This document shows, piece after piece, positions 1 to 12,943 of a DNA stretch of 64,000 nt (its first letter is position 1; each line of letters opens with the position of its first letter). The position numbers and the translations under genes were made by a program. Where the stretch lies: the NCBI RefSeq assembly GCF_003073045.1, contig NC_037597.1, positions 22,520,158-22,584,157 on the forward strand, read 5' to 3'. The notes under the pieces are model-generated. The model was not told the DNA's origin. It ran no database searches and saw nothing but the letters and a program-made list of their open reading frames with translations. This stretch comes from Pomacea canaliculata. Lineage: Eukaryota; Mollusca; Gastropoda; Architaenioglossa; Ampullariidae.

Positions 1-1638
1 GGATTGAGGACAAGCAACTGGCGTCCCAGCGCCAGCTCCATTTACTTGCCGTCCTGCAGTGAGAGCAGGAGTTCCACCGAGGGCAGCCACCACGAGTGGG
101 CGAGCTGATCTAGGAAGGGCAGTTTGTTGTCAGTCATCCTGACTGACGTGTAATGCTGTTGTCTACATCGGAGCCACGTTGCTACTATTCAGAACGCTTC
201 GTGATGTGCACTTTACTATTTAATCAGGCGTGCTTTGATGTTTTTGAAGTAACGTTTCAGTTTTTTCTGCCTGACTCTCTGCCTGACTCTCTGCCTGCCT
301 GATTCTTTCCATCGTCTCTGTAATTAATTGTTCATGAGTTTGGGCACTAATTCATCTCTGCTCCATGGGGGTGTGTATGTTCGTGTGTGTGAGAAAATGT
401 GTACATGTGTTTTACAATAATATCGCGGTGCACAAGGTTCAGAATTTTGTAGCTGCTCTTTTGCGACTGGCAAACCGCCGCTGGTTTCCCGATACGTTTA
501 ACGAGCGGCAGGATTTGTTAGATGCTCACTCTATTTGCTGTGAAAATGGAGCCTGTTTTTATCATGCTTATTTATTTGTGCTTTACATGACTAGAATCTT
601 ATTGATCCATTTTAAGCTATAAAACACGATTTTTTGTTGGCTTTAGGAGTTTATTTATTCTGTCATTTTGTGCATCAGAGGCTTTTGCTGTCAGATTCAA
701 CTTGAGCACTATTTATTTGCCACAAGCTATAGGCAAGATACTTTTATTAGTTTTCATATATTCCTGAAATCTTAAATCTTAGCCCAGACTGGAAATAATA
801 AACAAGATTATAGCACTTAAACCCTGGTTTTATAAAGTACTTGTGTGTTGGCTGCACTAATGGAAGGATGGAATGATGAAACGAACTGATGTACCGCTCT
901 TATAGTTTAATGGACAAAGCTCTTCAACATTATATCACGAAGAATGGTATCCCTACCTTCAGTCACTTCTTGTAAGGGCATATGATGCAATATTCGATAA
1001 AAGGATACGATTGTAACGAAAAGGTTTGCTACGAAAAGAACGGGCACAAGAGGCATAACTGCATTTTCACTTCCCTAAGCTAATGAATCAAGGAGTTCAC
1101 TCCCATATATATATATAACCTGAATTCCCAGGGCACCTCTCTTAAACATATTGTTTAACGAAATACTTGCTTTAGATTAATACAAACAGTGCATAAACGT
1201 GCTTTCAATGAAACAGTTGTGTTGGTGATGAACACTTTACAGATGGTACAGAGGAGTCCCGAATATTATCGTCTCCGAAAGAAATTAATATACAACGGTA
1301 AATCTAATTTCATTTATTGAAATTCTGGCATTCAATAAAATACAGAACCCCCTATCTTCTCTGCTTTTAACGGTGGAGAAACTGAACTGTCATTCTGCCA
1401 GTTTTACCTCGATCAAATCAGTGACAAATCCTTAACACAATATTTCATTCTTGACAAAAGGAAACGCTTATTTGTTTCTTAAAACAAATTAATGTGCTGA
1501 AGCTCTCATGTTTTCGGTTATATGAAATCTAGTTTAAGGTCCATTAAAAACTTTTGTCTCAGACAAAATATGGTGGCTGTACGATTTACATCATGGCTTC
1601 TAGCTGCTTCATCCAAGGTCCATTTTCTGCTAAGCCTT
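1..1638. other. Intergenic stretch with a possible coding tail at the window edge
   Basis: The first 60 bases read on the plus strand as a short open tail (IEDKQLASQRQLHLLAVLQ, then TGA at 60-62) that could be the end of a last exon continuing outside the window. It is too short to assign. A short imperfect repeat of a CTCTGCCTGA-type unit lies at about 268-300. The right part should hold the 3' UTR of the minus-strand TMEM179B-like gene. A minus-strand AATAAA occurs at 1313-1318. Nothing else is recognisable. Confidence 0.3.
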
Positions 1639-4600
1639 CTACTTCTTGCGGTAAGGATGAATATTCCTGCGCTTTTTGTTTTTGTCATCGTCGTCGTCGT
1701 CGTCACTACCGTACTGCACCCGACAACGGCACGTCCAGCAGGGGCAAAGGTAATTGCAAGGGTTGGTCCACTCGCAGCATCTGTTGCGCGTCAGCACGGC
1801 AAACTCGCGGTGGCGGGCGGACACCACCAGCAGACTGGTGCCCATCTGCAGCGACCACACGATCCACGACAACCATGACCCCGCCTGCAACAAGCCAACG
1901 CCTCAGTTACTGGACGAGCAGCAAGTCACGCAGCACTTGTTGCATGGATTCTGTCGGATGGATGTTGCATGCATGGATATTGGATGGGTAAGGTGTGGGG
2001 TCTGCGGTCGACTTCCGAGCTGGTTGCCGGATCCAAGAGAACTCTCCGTTACCCCCCACTTAGCCTCCCATATACACCCACTCCTCGCTCCCACCTGGTA
2101 AAAAAGGGGCACAATGAGGGAGATGAGCTCCGCTTTTTACATGGAATACACACGTTCAACCACTCCCAGTTTACTTCCCGTGCATCAGGCTTATAGATCA
2201 TTCAGTCGCTACCTCTGGACGATTGTGTGCCATTTGGTTCATTTGTGGATTTTTTTTTTTATGAAAAAAAGAAGTTTCGCTAGCCTGTGATTGTTCTTTC
2301 TTTTTTTAAAACTCAACCATAGTGCTTCTATCGGACGTCACAGACGAGCGCGGTGGTCATTCATCCAATCGAGAACCAAAGCACAGAAATAACGGGGACA
2401 TGTCTTGGGCTTTGTACTCTGTAGGAGTGCTCAGAGATAAATCTGTCTTTTGAAACAGTGCAGTGTTAAAACATGGAACTGACTTTTGTTTGCACTTGTC
2501 TTTGGAAGGCTACAGATGCATTCAAACATATACATGTCTTTTAAAGTCATAAAAATAAATATATAAATGTCTTGTAAAAGTCATAAAAGTGATCAAACAT
2601 ATACATGTCTTCTTAAAGTCATAAAATTAATCAATCATATGCCTGTCTTTTGAATAATATAGTAATATTTAAAGATTGGTCATTTTATTGACAGCAAAAA
2701 AAAGTCATCAAACATATGACTTCTTGCACATAAAACACGGGGACTGAAAACAGGTTATAAGAAAGAGCAGTCAGTACCAGCTACAGCAGCAGTTTTCGAG
2801 AACTCATCACGTACCCGAGGGTAGGTGCATAGAGTTTGACTCACCTCGGCAATCTTGTGACGTATGTAGAAGCCGTCGTCGCGTCCAAAGACTGGCTGGT
2901 ACAGATAACCTTTCGAGCACCTGTAGTTCACAGGACACTGTTCACTTGCAACACTACGAAACTTTAACAGTGAACATAGTTCCTACCCAGTAAATGCTTC
3001 TTTGGCTATCAGGTAAAAAAGTATTTTTAAAAACGGGAAAACTACGATGAGCTGTGATGCACCTATAATTAGCTTGTTAGGTAAAGTGTGTGTGTGTTGA
3101 TGACGATGACGATGATGACAGCACTCTATGCAAGTACATTATAAAACGATTTGAAGCTTTCCCGTTCTAGGTGAACAGATCCTGGTCATTTTCTGCATTC
3201 CCCTGATAGATGCCTTCGCAACGCTCAGCTGAAAAAAAATCTGTTGTGCCAGTCGCGCTTTCTAGTCCCTAAGCAATGGTTTTCAACTGTAGGCAGCCTT
3301 ACATCTACAATGGCTGCTTATCTAACCACAATCGCATTAGTTTATCTAACGACTATTCCGCTAGTTTATCCAACGACTTTGCCACAGGTTTATCTAAACG
3401 ATAGTCCAACTAGTTGATCTATAGACAACTCCACTAGCTTAACTAAACATTATCTACTAGCTTATACAGCGGATAGCTTGTACTAGCTTACCCACCCCCC
3501 AGACCAAGGCCGCTCCTTGACGTCACCAGCTGGAGAAGGCTTAGCTCACCTGTCGTTGTTGTCGAAGAGGTTGGTGCAAAGAGCGTTGAGACCAGAGGTG
3601 TTTAAGCATGCGTTGATGAGCATGAGCAGCCAGCTGCAGCAGTCAAGTGTGACGGTCACCAGGAAGCACATCACGGCTCCCGGAGTCTTTCTGCACACAG
3701 CATGATGGCTGTCTAGAACGAAGGAGACATCTTTGCAAGACCGAGGCCTTTGGGCGTCTGTTAGGTTGCTTTTCTCGCTACCAATGAAGGTCTACAAGAG
3801 GGCAATATTACTTTCCTCTGGTGATTGGCGTGAGCTTAGTACAAGACAGAATGTCTCACTATCAGGGAGAATAATGCTCCCTACTTTCGTTCATCACTCA
3901 CAGCAAGAAGTCAAAACGCTGGCATACAAGGATACGCTTGCGTTGTGAAGATTACTGTCAATAGAAGAGCTAGAATCCTGTGGGAATTAGGTAATATTAG
4001 GTATGCTGATATTTGTTACAGCCTATTTGACATAGAACTACGAACTTTACACTTTCGAACGCTGGCATATTCGCACATAAACAAAAGGAGGGATAGAGAG
4101 ACATCACACATCATGATCATCGTCTTACAACTCGTTTTCGTAGCCAGCCACGCTCCAGAAAGAGAAGAAGATCATACAACCCCCATAGATGAGGGAGAAG
4201 ATGATCGGGACGGCGAGGCAGTAGCCGCAAACAGACACTGGTCCGTATTTCTCCATATCAACATAAAGAAGGCAGAACCCGTGATGCTGTGTCTGAATGG
4301 AAATGAAAAACAGTGGGCAAATCAACTTTCAGTTACAAGTCTTATCGCCCACATTACTATAAGGCAATCGACTGTCTGATTGGAAAAGACAGGCAGTTGG
4401 TGTTACCGTTATTTCCACTCCCAAGTCCTATCGTTCGGCTATAGAACTATGAGCCCTATAGGACTACAGCCTATAAGGCTATGGATTGTCTGAAGGTTCC
4501 CATCCCTTCAACATTAATTGCTGGTATCTGTAGATGACTTTATCATCGTTGCCCGTCATATTGGCGACTGCAATATACAGATCGTATCTGGCTTTGTTGA

Positions 4601-5475
4601 ACATCAGACATGATTCAGCCATGGTTTTGTTCTCCTCGGCTGTAAACAATCTGCATCAGCTGTTATGATCTAACAAACATTGTACGCTGCATACTCACTT
4701 TTATTCCAAAGGTATACTAGTTTGAAATAGTGCTTGCTAGTAGAGATTACTTAAACCGCCATGCAGAGTTATTGCAGTTTGAGAATATCGCTTACCAAAA
4801 CTGTTTTAATGTGCTGGTATCCGAAGAGTTATTCGAAATGAAAATAAGACAAAACAAAGTTTTAGTTACGATTTTGTATTTCAATATTTAATCGTTTTTC
4901 GCATCCTTAATATCTGCTGCAAAGGTCAGGTAAAAGCTGGTAATATTCCAAAGTTGTTGTGTCATGAATGAATTCTGAAAACTCATGCTCACAAAGTGTG
5001 ATCCAATGCAGATACTCGTTAGAAATAAAAAAAAATGTTGCTTTGAACGTTCTTGCCATAAAATTATCTGTTTTAAATCTGCTTTTCCGACACAAACATA
5101 ATCTTTAACAAACACACAAAAATCCATTATCAGTTGCTGTCTATAATAACTTTTTTAAGTTACTAGATATTTGAACGTTCATTATTTCCCACATAAACGA
5201 CAGACAGAAACTATGCCATGTTAAGATGACTTCTGAAAATAACCACATTCAAGGAAACTACAGAAAGCACAACTCTGAGATCTATGGAAACGTTGATAGT
5301 CTAAACGAACTTTCTCTGACAAACGTCAGAAACCTTAATTGTTAACTCAGAGAACAACGTAGATACTTACTAAAGAGATTGCATGAGGAACAAAGCAAAA
5401 GAACGAAAACAGTGCTACAGTTATGTACAAAACCAATCGCCATACATGTAGGCACTGATCTTGATCCAACGCCAT
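1639..5475 (-). CDS. TMEM179B-like: TMEM179B-like four-pass membrane protein, copy 1
   Basis: The model has five exons on the minus strand: 5475-5371, 4292-4129, 3690-3550, 2920-2845 and 1887-1639. All have GT-AG borders and compatible phases, giving 244 aa. The exon 1 start (MALDQDQCLHVW) is the only in-frame ATG before the first membrane span. Four hydrophobic segments fall near residues 12-32, 56-80, 94-116 and 164-186. Exon 2 holds GFCLLY in place of the family's GRCLLY. Exon 3 ends with a conserved loop (NALCTNLF) and exon 5 starts AGSWLSW like other family members. The family's biochemical role is unknown, so I infer only a membrane location. Oddities: the tail has seven cysteines (CCEWTNPCNYLCPCWTCRC), then seven aspartates and a basic end (KNKKRR...YRKK). 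It is the only copy of the cluster on this strand. Human TMEM179B is about 219 aa, so this copy is slightly long. Confidence 0.8.
2521..2720. repeat. Diverged minisatellite in intron 4 of copy 1
   Basis: About four imperfect copies of a unit reading roughly ATCAAACATATACATGTCTT followed by a TAAAGTCATAAAA part are arranged head to tail. Spacing is irregular. It looks like decayed tandem repeat DNA without coding content. Confidence 0.5.
3318..3490. repeat. Diverged minisatellite in intron 3 of copy 1
   Basis: About seven imperfect units of roughly 24-26 bp follow each other. Each contains a form of CTAGTTTATCTAACGA. Units differ by several bases, so the array is old. It ends about 60 bp before the donor end of exon 3. 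Confidence 0.55.
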
Positions 5476-6509
5476 GGCAGCTTGGTCAAGGGAGGTAACT
5501 CCAATCACTTACGGAAAGTCACGCTCTGGATCTATTTACTTGTCTAACCGGCTTCTGTGTGTGTGTGTGAGAGAGAGAGAGAGGTGGTGGTGGTTTGCTA
5601 ATTATTTAAAACAATTTTAATGATAAAATAGACAATCTACATTAAGAAAAATAATGCCGCTATAAATCGTGTAGCTTTATCTAAATTTCACATTCTTAGT
5701 GAGCGATCGGTGGTTGCACAGAGGTGCACAGGTGGACGAACCATCTCACGAGATCAACCTCTTTCAAATAAATAAACATTACCTACAACATGTTCATCTC
5801 TCTTGAGCCAAGCAGAATGTTGTGTCTGCCGACAGTAACATCAGAAAATTACATACAACATCAACACAAGCTATAGCAGAACATCAAATGTCTGTCCAAT
5901 TCTATTCTTCTAATTATAATTATTCACGCTTGCACTTATAGCACTTGCTCTTCCATTGGTCAATGTCTTCACAAAGTAAACATCTCCATGTACACCCCGG
6001 ACGTGAGTGTTGTTTACTGAGCTTTACTCAGTCATTGGAACCTATTCGCGCTGAAGGAAGTTCACTAAATGTTCGGAGGTGTTGTGCGCTTTCAGGAACT
6101 TTAAGAAATCCGGCTGACAACATTTTAATTCATATTTATGAAAATTACTTATAAGTTTTCCTGGTTCAGTTACCAAGCATCTTTCTGTATAGATTATCTA
6201 CGATTTACAATAATTGCTTAAGCACGAGCATATCTTGATTCTCTGCAAACTACTCAAGAAAAGAAAAAAATGGAAAAGGGTACGTGCAAGCGTATTTTAA
6301 TGTTGACAGACCCAGTGTCGTGTTGTTTTTAAATGCATATTCTTGTCGTCATGATCAACGGGTTTTGATTCACTGCTGTAGTTTCCTGTTGACGAAAATA
6401 TCGCAGTCTCTAAAATATTGTTTCGCTCGCAGCGAGAGTGGAATTAAGCGGCATTGTGGACTTTGAACTTGATAATTACTGCCTAAAACACGACGATCGA
6501 GAGGCTAAC
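5476..6509. other. Intergenic stretch upstream of copy 1
   Basis: This should contain the promoter and 5' UTR of the minus-strand TMEM179B-like copy 1. A GT/GA-rich microsatellite lies at about 5558-5583, followed by a short GGT repeat. I see no coding exon here. Confidence 0.4.
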
Positions 6510-6659
6510 CTTTGGTTTCTCCTCCAGCGGGTCAAGGGCTATGTAAGGGTGGCGACAAAGTTCTGTGACTGTTTGAGATAAACTATAGGCTGGAGGGGCA
6601 CCTAATCCGTGACAGCTCTGTACATACGACTTTAAAATCTCGTAGCAAAGAAGTGAGAG
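6510..6659 (-). CDS. Unidentified 150-bp exon-like block
   Basis: On the minus strand a consensus acceptor (GTACTTACAG) precedes 50 open codons, followed by a plausible donor (AAAG then GTTAGC). The peptide starts LSLLCYEILKSYVQSC and ends HPYIALDPLEEKPK. It has balanced, protein-like composition with no low complexity. Both borders are in phase 0, so the exon could be included or skipped without changing frame. I do not recognise the family, and I found no convincing partner exon nearby on the same strand. It could be one exon of a larger gene, a retained exon from a broken gene, or chance. Its position upstream of copy 1 says nothing about function. Confidence 0.35.
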
Positions 6660-7651
6660 CTGTAAGTACTTGATAAATACCAAATACTAAGCAAAATGTT
6701 TGATAACAGGAAGACTTTTTTCGAAAGTCAAATGACTATGGAGTTTTATTCCTCTTGGCGGAGTTTTCGGACGACCATTCGACCAATCATTACAATTTGA
6801 CAGAAAAGAAAAAAAAAGGCACTATAAGTGGTGTTTTTATTTTTAAATACATTACTATTTCGATGAGATTATTTCATGCATTGATGCAACATATAGAGAG
6901 AACATTAACAGCATATGTTCATGTAATGTTTCTTTCTAGATAATTCTTTACTTTCTTGAATCACGGGAATGAGTGGGCTGGCACATTCTGTTCATCGAAA
7001 GACAACGCCTTTCGAATCATATCAAAACAGGTTCAACTCGATATAAGTCATAATCAACGCGTTGTTTCATGATACAACGGGTAAGCCACCATTACGTCAC
7101 CTGTAAGTCGGTGTAATTCCATTTAATACCACGTACGAACACTCCAAACCTGCAGGCGAAGAAAGACGGTTACGGAGAGCTCTTTAATATTCAGTTAGGC
7201 ATCCCTCACCCCCATACCCCTACTCCCCAGCTGACAAAGTGCTTGTGGGTTATCCGCTTGTTGACAACATAGTCAAGCTGAGCTGAGGCTAATGCAAAAA
7301 TTTCAAATGCCCAACAGCCACTCTCTGTTTACAGGTCTGGCTGTTTGGCCATCGTATAGCCTTATAGTTACTGGCAAAAACATTAATTCTCCTCCCCTCT
7401 CTTTTTTAGTTTATTATTTTCATCTCGGTGACCTCAGGCATTTGTTATAGATATGTAAGTAGCGTCATAAGAAGGTAGTATTGAGAGCAGCCTACCTGTG
7501 CTATGTATATATTTTATAACAGTGTTGTTTACTACTTGCTGGCGCCAAGCGATCAAAAGACGCCATTACTTTGTAAAAAAAAAAAAGTTATTATCACAAA
7601 TCGTTTTCGTTAATTTATTTATTTTTGTTTGCCTAACTTAATCACTACAGG
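6660..7651. other. Gap without a recognised gene
   Basis: AT-rich, with short poly-A and poly-T runs. No exon-like block with good splice borders was seen on either strand. Confidence 0.4.
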
Positions 7652-8071
7652 TCAAGACTAAAGTGTATCCTCTCGCCTCACTTCACATCCCCTCACCTCA
7701 TCTTCACCGCGGAGGGCGTCAACAGGGGAGACAATCGAAGGGACCTACGTGTGAGCAGACGACACGCGCCGTGCCCCGGCAACTCCAGCACGAAAAAGCC
7801 TCGACACAGCACGACGCCCGACACCACCCCCGCCTCACCTCCTAACCTGCTCAGCTACACCTCGCTTCTGCCGGACCTACCCTTGTCGCTGTCAACACCA
7901 GTCTCGGAAAGTCGCACCCGTTACTCGAACATTCAGACTTACACGCTGACAGAACTTGTCAACACGCTTTTCTTGTTGCCGGCGTCACAAGTCGTTAAGT
8001 GTGCTTGGTTTCGTAACGGGCAGTTAGCCGAGAAGTGCTACCCACATATTATGCATCGACCTCAACTGTGA
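7652..8071 (+). CDS. Possible terminal exon, Ser/Pro/Thr-rich, unassigned
   Basis: A good acceptor (ATCACTACAG) at 7642-7651 opens a frame of about 139 codons, ending with TGA at 8069-8071. The product is rich in Ser, Pro, Thr and Arg (for example SSTKKPRHSTTPDTTP) and would be disordered. It matches no family I know and could be a cytoplasmic tail exon, or simply a GC-rich open stretch. A second frame is also open over its first 190 bases, which weakens the case. No upstream exon could be linked. Confidence 0.2.
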   Translation, partial: SRLKCILSPHFTSPHLIFTAEGVNRGDNRRDLRVSRRHAPCPGNSSTKKPRHSTTPDTTPASPPNLLSYTSLLPDLPLSLSTPVSESRTRYSNIQTYTLTELVNTLFLLPASQVVKCAWFRNGQLAEKCYPHIMHRPQL

Positions 8072-11000
8072 CAACCTTCACCAGAAGGCGACGCTTGCTT
8101 TCTCTTAGAAAACAACGGTAGGTAAAATTTTCTCCATATTTACAATGCAGTTCATTTGTATAAAGAGTTTACTTGACATGCAAAGTGTGTCGTCTGCGTC
8201 AGTTAATGCTGAGTGTGTAGTGCGATAAGTTGGTCTCCGCTGCCTTTGAAAACGACGGTCTTCCTTTCGATCCTCAAGCGACATGGTGGGTGGGTCACCT
8301 TGATTCTGTTCGGACTCAAGTTTCTCATGGCGCGTGTATGGATTTTTTTTTTTTTTTAAGCTGCGGGATCGGGTAGTCCGTGAATGCAGTTCAGGTACAG
8401 GTTCAAAATGGAATGTAGTGAGTTAGCAAAAATGTTTGAAGAGAGGAGTTCTGTCTGTTTTTCGCCTCAGTCAAATAACTCGCCTGTCTTAACCTGTATT
8501 TTAACCTTACGAGGGCAACAGAATGGTCGTTATCGAGAACGAGTACTCTGATAAACGTGAGCACATTCTGGTTTGCTCGCGACATGTTGTGACGTCACGG
8601 TGCGTTGAGCTGACCGCCGTCTTCTCAGAGTTTAGCTCCGGAGTGTTGAGGGCGATTAGCTCGGCATCTTGACCCACTGTATTTATCTTTGCTGCTGTTG
8701 CAAATCTGGGATTTCTGTGCGTCCTCGCATACATACATGTATGGTTGTACAAACATACCGCAGTGTCACCTACCGTGACTATTGCTGTCTTTTCCGTTAT
8801 ACGAGGGTCTGCGGCATTCCAAGCGATGTGTCCTTCGAAAGGACGGCAGCTAGCAGAGTGAAAGACAGGAAGGGATGAGAGGCAAAGAACTGAGAAAGAG
8901 ACGATAAGCTGACAGCAGAAATACGTGGGGAAAGGTGAGTGTGAATAGTGGGTAATTCACCGAGCAAATGAGACAACCAGGACACTCTATTCTCCCTGTC
9001 GCTAGAGGACAGGGGTGGGGCATTAATAATTTGTCAGTGATAACAGTTAGTAAAGGTTTAAGTCCTCTAGATTTCCTTGCACCCATTGTATTCGGCTTGT
9101 TAGCCACCTGGTAGCCCTGTGATCATATTTCCTAATTAAAATGGTGGGCAGGCAGAATTTCACGTTTTCTCCGAGTCGGGTACACGCACAGTTCCTTCGT
9201 CGTACATTTGCAGCTGCCTCTCTTGTCACAAGCAGACCAATAAACTCTAATCTTGTTCTTGCTGACTTATTTTACTGTCTTGTTTTTCCTACAGTCTTCC
9301 CGAAGAACCAGAATGTTAGTGATTGGGGTGGATGACTTGGCAATGCTATTAACTTCCAACGATTTCTGACACTTTTGTAAGGCGCACGTTTTCGTTCAGA
9401 AAAACTTTCCGCTCTTGATGATGATGCGGGTTAGAAGAGGTGCACAGCTGGGTTCATACAGCTGTTACCTTTGACGTAGAAACGGGCCATTGTTCGTTCG
9501 AAGGAAATACAGAGACAAGATGAAGGAAGAAAGGGGTGTGTCCTCGTGGGGTCCGACTAAAAACATCGCAACCAACTGGGTCGAGGTCGAGAACGGCATC
9601 CAGCCATCAAGGCCCCTCATTCACTCGGCCATGTGGTGGTATCATCGTCGATAAGAGGCTTCGCTTGTGCACTGTGGGCGTGAGTGGATTGTTTGCTGTC
9701 ACACATCATCCAGTCTCGGTGAGATAAGGTTTCTAAACATCTGTGTGTTGGCGAACACAGACATCAAGAATCACACATGATACTTACAAGTCTAGGGGTC
9801 GGGAAGGATAGAATGTTGGAGGAGGGGAGAACTTAAGCTCGAATGGAGAGAAGAATGAGACAGATGCTGAGGTGGAAATAGTGACTGTGGGGGTAATGGA
9901 GGACGAGACAGTTGCAACGTACAACTTACGATAAAAGCAAACTTCGCCTGTTTTGAAGACCTTGATCTCAACCTTTATCTAATTTTTCGTTGAGAGATAT
10001 TGAATTCGATTGCTACAAAGCAGCTGTGCCCAAACACCGTTTTAATGAGAGGAGTGGACAAGTTCGTAGTCTGTGGAAAAAAAACGAGCAAAGAGACAAA
10101 CCAAACCGTGGTACTATCCGCCCACTGTTGTAATTCGGTGATTTTCGGCTGTTTCTGGTCAGTCAGCACCCGTCTGAAAAAGTAAATAAGTAAACATTGT
10201 CTGGCTTGAAACACCATCCTCGTTTATTCGTGGAATTTGCATACCATCCTAACGCTTGAGTTACTGTGGTACAGCAGTCGCAATGTTGACCCGGAAACTC
10301 CCTTACTATGAGCTGCTGTGCGCGTGATCTTATCTCTCCGGGTAAGCTTGTATGAGTAGTTAGGCCTCGGCCTTTTGGGGTCGGGTGGGGTGGGGTGAGG
10401 TGAGGTTAGGTGGCGGTAGGGTGGGAAAAAAAGCAAAGGTTGTGCCAGGTACACATCCGTCGCCGTCAAGCTGTGCTGCACAGTGTCAGATGACCCCTTC
10501 TGACCTAGCTGCTGCTTGGTAATAAAGAGTTGAGTACCCTTTCTCGGTTAGCCTCTTCATGTGTTAGTGTTAGTGCCCGTGCCTAACTCAACTTTTGACG
10601 CAGGTACAGGGCTAGCCAATCGTTTCCTCTGCCCGCTCACCCACCCCATAGTAAAAAGCGAGATCCAGTCCCACTATTTTAACAAACACTAAGTAAATGC
10701 GATCCTTCATGTAGGAATCAATTTGTTCTGCAAACGATGCCTGGAAGAACCATTGAACCGAACAGTTTTTGTTCCAAGAAAAATAAGAGGGAAAGGTGTC
10801 AACCGACGATCGAAGCTCAGGTATCTCTGTCCCACTCTCCACTCATCACCGCTTGCACCTGCTACAGTCGTGTGTCCTCCGATAATCAAAGTTCTTCCCT
10901 TCCGTTAATAGCGTCGAGGTCCGGTAGCTCTTATCGACCCTTCGCGAATGCAAGTGTTTACACCAATGTTTATTTGTCCCTCTGTTTTTTGATACTTTTT

Positions 11001-12943
11001 TCCTGTGTCACTATGTGTATCAGTCAAAGTAATGTATCAGTCTGGTTGGTTGGTACTCTCTCGTTTGATGCTAGAGATGTAAATTCCCTCAAGCTTGCTT
11101 CATAAATAATGTTTTCGAATCAACCTATTATTACTTTACACTTAGCTGATAATGGCAGGTAGTCTGTTATATGCTCGAATAATTTGTTGATCTTGATACT
11201 TAAATACTGATTTAGCTTCACACATTCCCATTGTCAAGTGATATTGTTCAAGTACAGCAAACCACCTCTCTTCTCTCCGTTTCTCTCTATCCTCTGTGTG
11301 TGTGTGCCCCTGGTGGCAACAGCCGTTCGCGCTCTCGCAAGGACCGTATCGATGGCGGCCCAACAAGGCCAGCACTCAGCTTGACAAATTATTGACAATC
11401 CGCTGGTTGTGCATGTGGTTTAACGTTTTTCCGCGGCCAGCTGACTGCAAACGGTTCGCTTGGTGTTGGAACAGCGAGCTACACGCGATCCTCCGCGAAT
11501 CAAAAGGCAAAGAAGACATCGCCGCTGACGTCGCGCGTTTTATCACCTAATGATCCTTGGGACTGCTGTCGATGTGTGTAAACGTAGATATGGGTGTACA
11601 ACTAAAGTATATCAATGCTTCCAGGCTGCTGTGGATGATGTGGGACTCAAGTGGTCTAAACTGCGATGTTCGCTAGCACTGGATGCAAGCCGTTAAGTTA
11701 CCGGACCGTTTCATTACATGCAGGAAGAGATTTACATGGGCTGAGTCCAGGGAATCCGTTGTAATTTAGACTCCGATGACTGACAAGGGACACATTATCC
11801 GCCATGGGCTTGGAGTTATCCGCAGGAAAGTCAGACAAAAGCCGGACGGACCTACGCCGGACGCTGGCTCAAGGCGTCATTCAGTGTCACTTCATTTCTT
11901 CTAACACCAAAGTTTGCCTGTGGTCAGAATTTTTTTTTAAAATGGAAGAGAGGTCTTGGGTGGGGGGTCAGCATTTGTTCTGCTCTTTGCGAACTTTCTT
12001 TAGAACTGTGTTAGAGTACAGCCTGGAAATGGATTAGGTGTCGGGGTTTGTCCAGACCTACGAGGTCATCACGAGATCATCAAAACAGATAAATACAGAT
12101 TTCCGCAGCTAAGGGCAAAGAACAGTATTTCAGTCTCCCCCTCGCTCCTCGTTTACCTGTCTCACTCTCACCTCGCTCTCTCTTTCTCGCGCGCTCTCTC
12201 TCTCACACTGGCGAAAGTTCTTGGATAACTGTATGCGATTAAGAGTATTGAGCTTCAAAGAAAGATTCAGGCTATAGTTGTCAGAGCTGTGCTGATTTAA
12301 CATGAATATCGGACATCAGAAGCGAGAGGACATCTTGAACGACCAGAAAGCGGCTATATGCCCTTTGTAAGCTTTGTCAGTTTCTTGAGAATTAGTAATG
12401 CGTCTTCTAGTCACGTGACTTCTAGCTAGGGCCTTTCAGGAAACACTTTGCCGCATTAAATGAAATCAAATCTTCCATGAGTGAGTTTAGCGGAAATACA
12501 GGCTCCATATGTTGTTCAGTATTGAGAGAAATGAGCAAGCAGGACTACAGAGCTGGGGAGGGAGTGTGAAGGGTCGAAGGAAGAGACTGTGAACAGAACA
12601 AAGTTTAATCAGATTGGTGTGCTTTATTTTGCCTAATTTACGCGCATGTGTGTGTGTGCGCGAGCGCGCGTGTGCATACAGGATCCACGTATTCACGTGA
12701 TTGCATACATGTAAATGTGACTTGTTTACTGTTACCCCAAGTAGGCCCTGTGAACATGCAAGTACAAATGTTTCGTCACACCATCTCTGTAAATAACTTT
12801 ACCAACCTTCTTTACACTTGATTATTTAAGATTTAAACATCGTCCGGCTTGACTATAGTCAGCAGGGGGAGATAATGATAATTGTTTTCGTCTTGCAGTA
12901 AACTCTTGTCTTCCCTGAAGCAAAGGCAGCACGTGACGTCATC
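8072..12943. other. Long gap between copy 1 and copy 2 with no supported gene
   Basis: Only short open frames occur. The most protein-like is 11296-11550 on the plus strand (84 codons, with RWLCMWFNVFPRP near its middle), but a second frame is open over part of it. A G-rich run at 10377-10425 could form a four-stranded structure. The right end (about 12898-12943) is the 5' UTR of the next gene: a TCTTGCAG acceptor just before it suggests an upstream non-coding exon somewhere in this gap. Confidence 0.4.
12930..12941. promoter_or_regulatory. Overlapping E-box and CRE-like motif next to a start codon
   Basis: CACGTG at 12930-12935 overlaps TGACGTCA at 12934-12941, two bases before the ATG of TMEM179B-like copy 2. 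Both are perfect palindromic consensus sites (bHLH and CREB/ATF families). They lie in a 5' UTR exon, so they may act at DNA level or be chance. CACGTGAC also recurs about 20 bp before the start codon of copy 3. Confidence 0.3.

Noticed and set aside
1518-2196. Several overlapping plus-strand frames.
   Set aside because: They are antisense shadows of the GC-rich last exon of TMEM179B-like copy 1.
3945-4379. A 144-codon plus-strand frame.
   Set aside because: Antisense of exon 2 of TMEM179B-like copy 1, which has splice borders, phase and family motifs.
10377-10425. G-rich run as a telomere-like or functional G-quadruplex.
   Set aside because: No regular repeat unit and no nearby gene. Only low-complexity sequence is supported.
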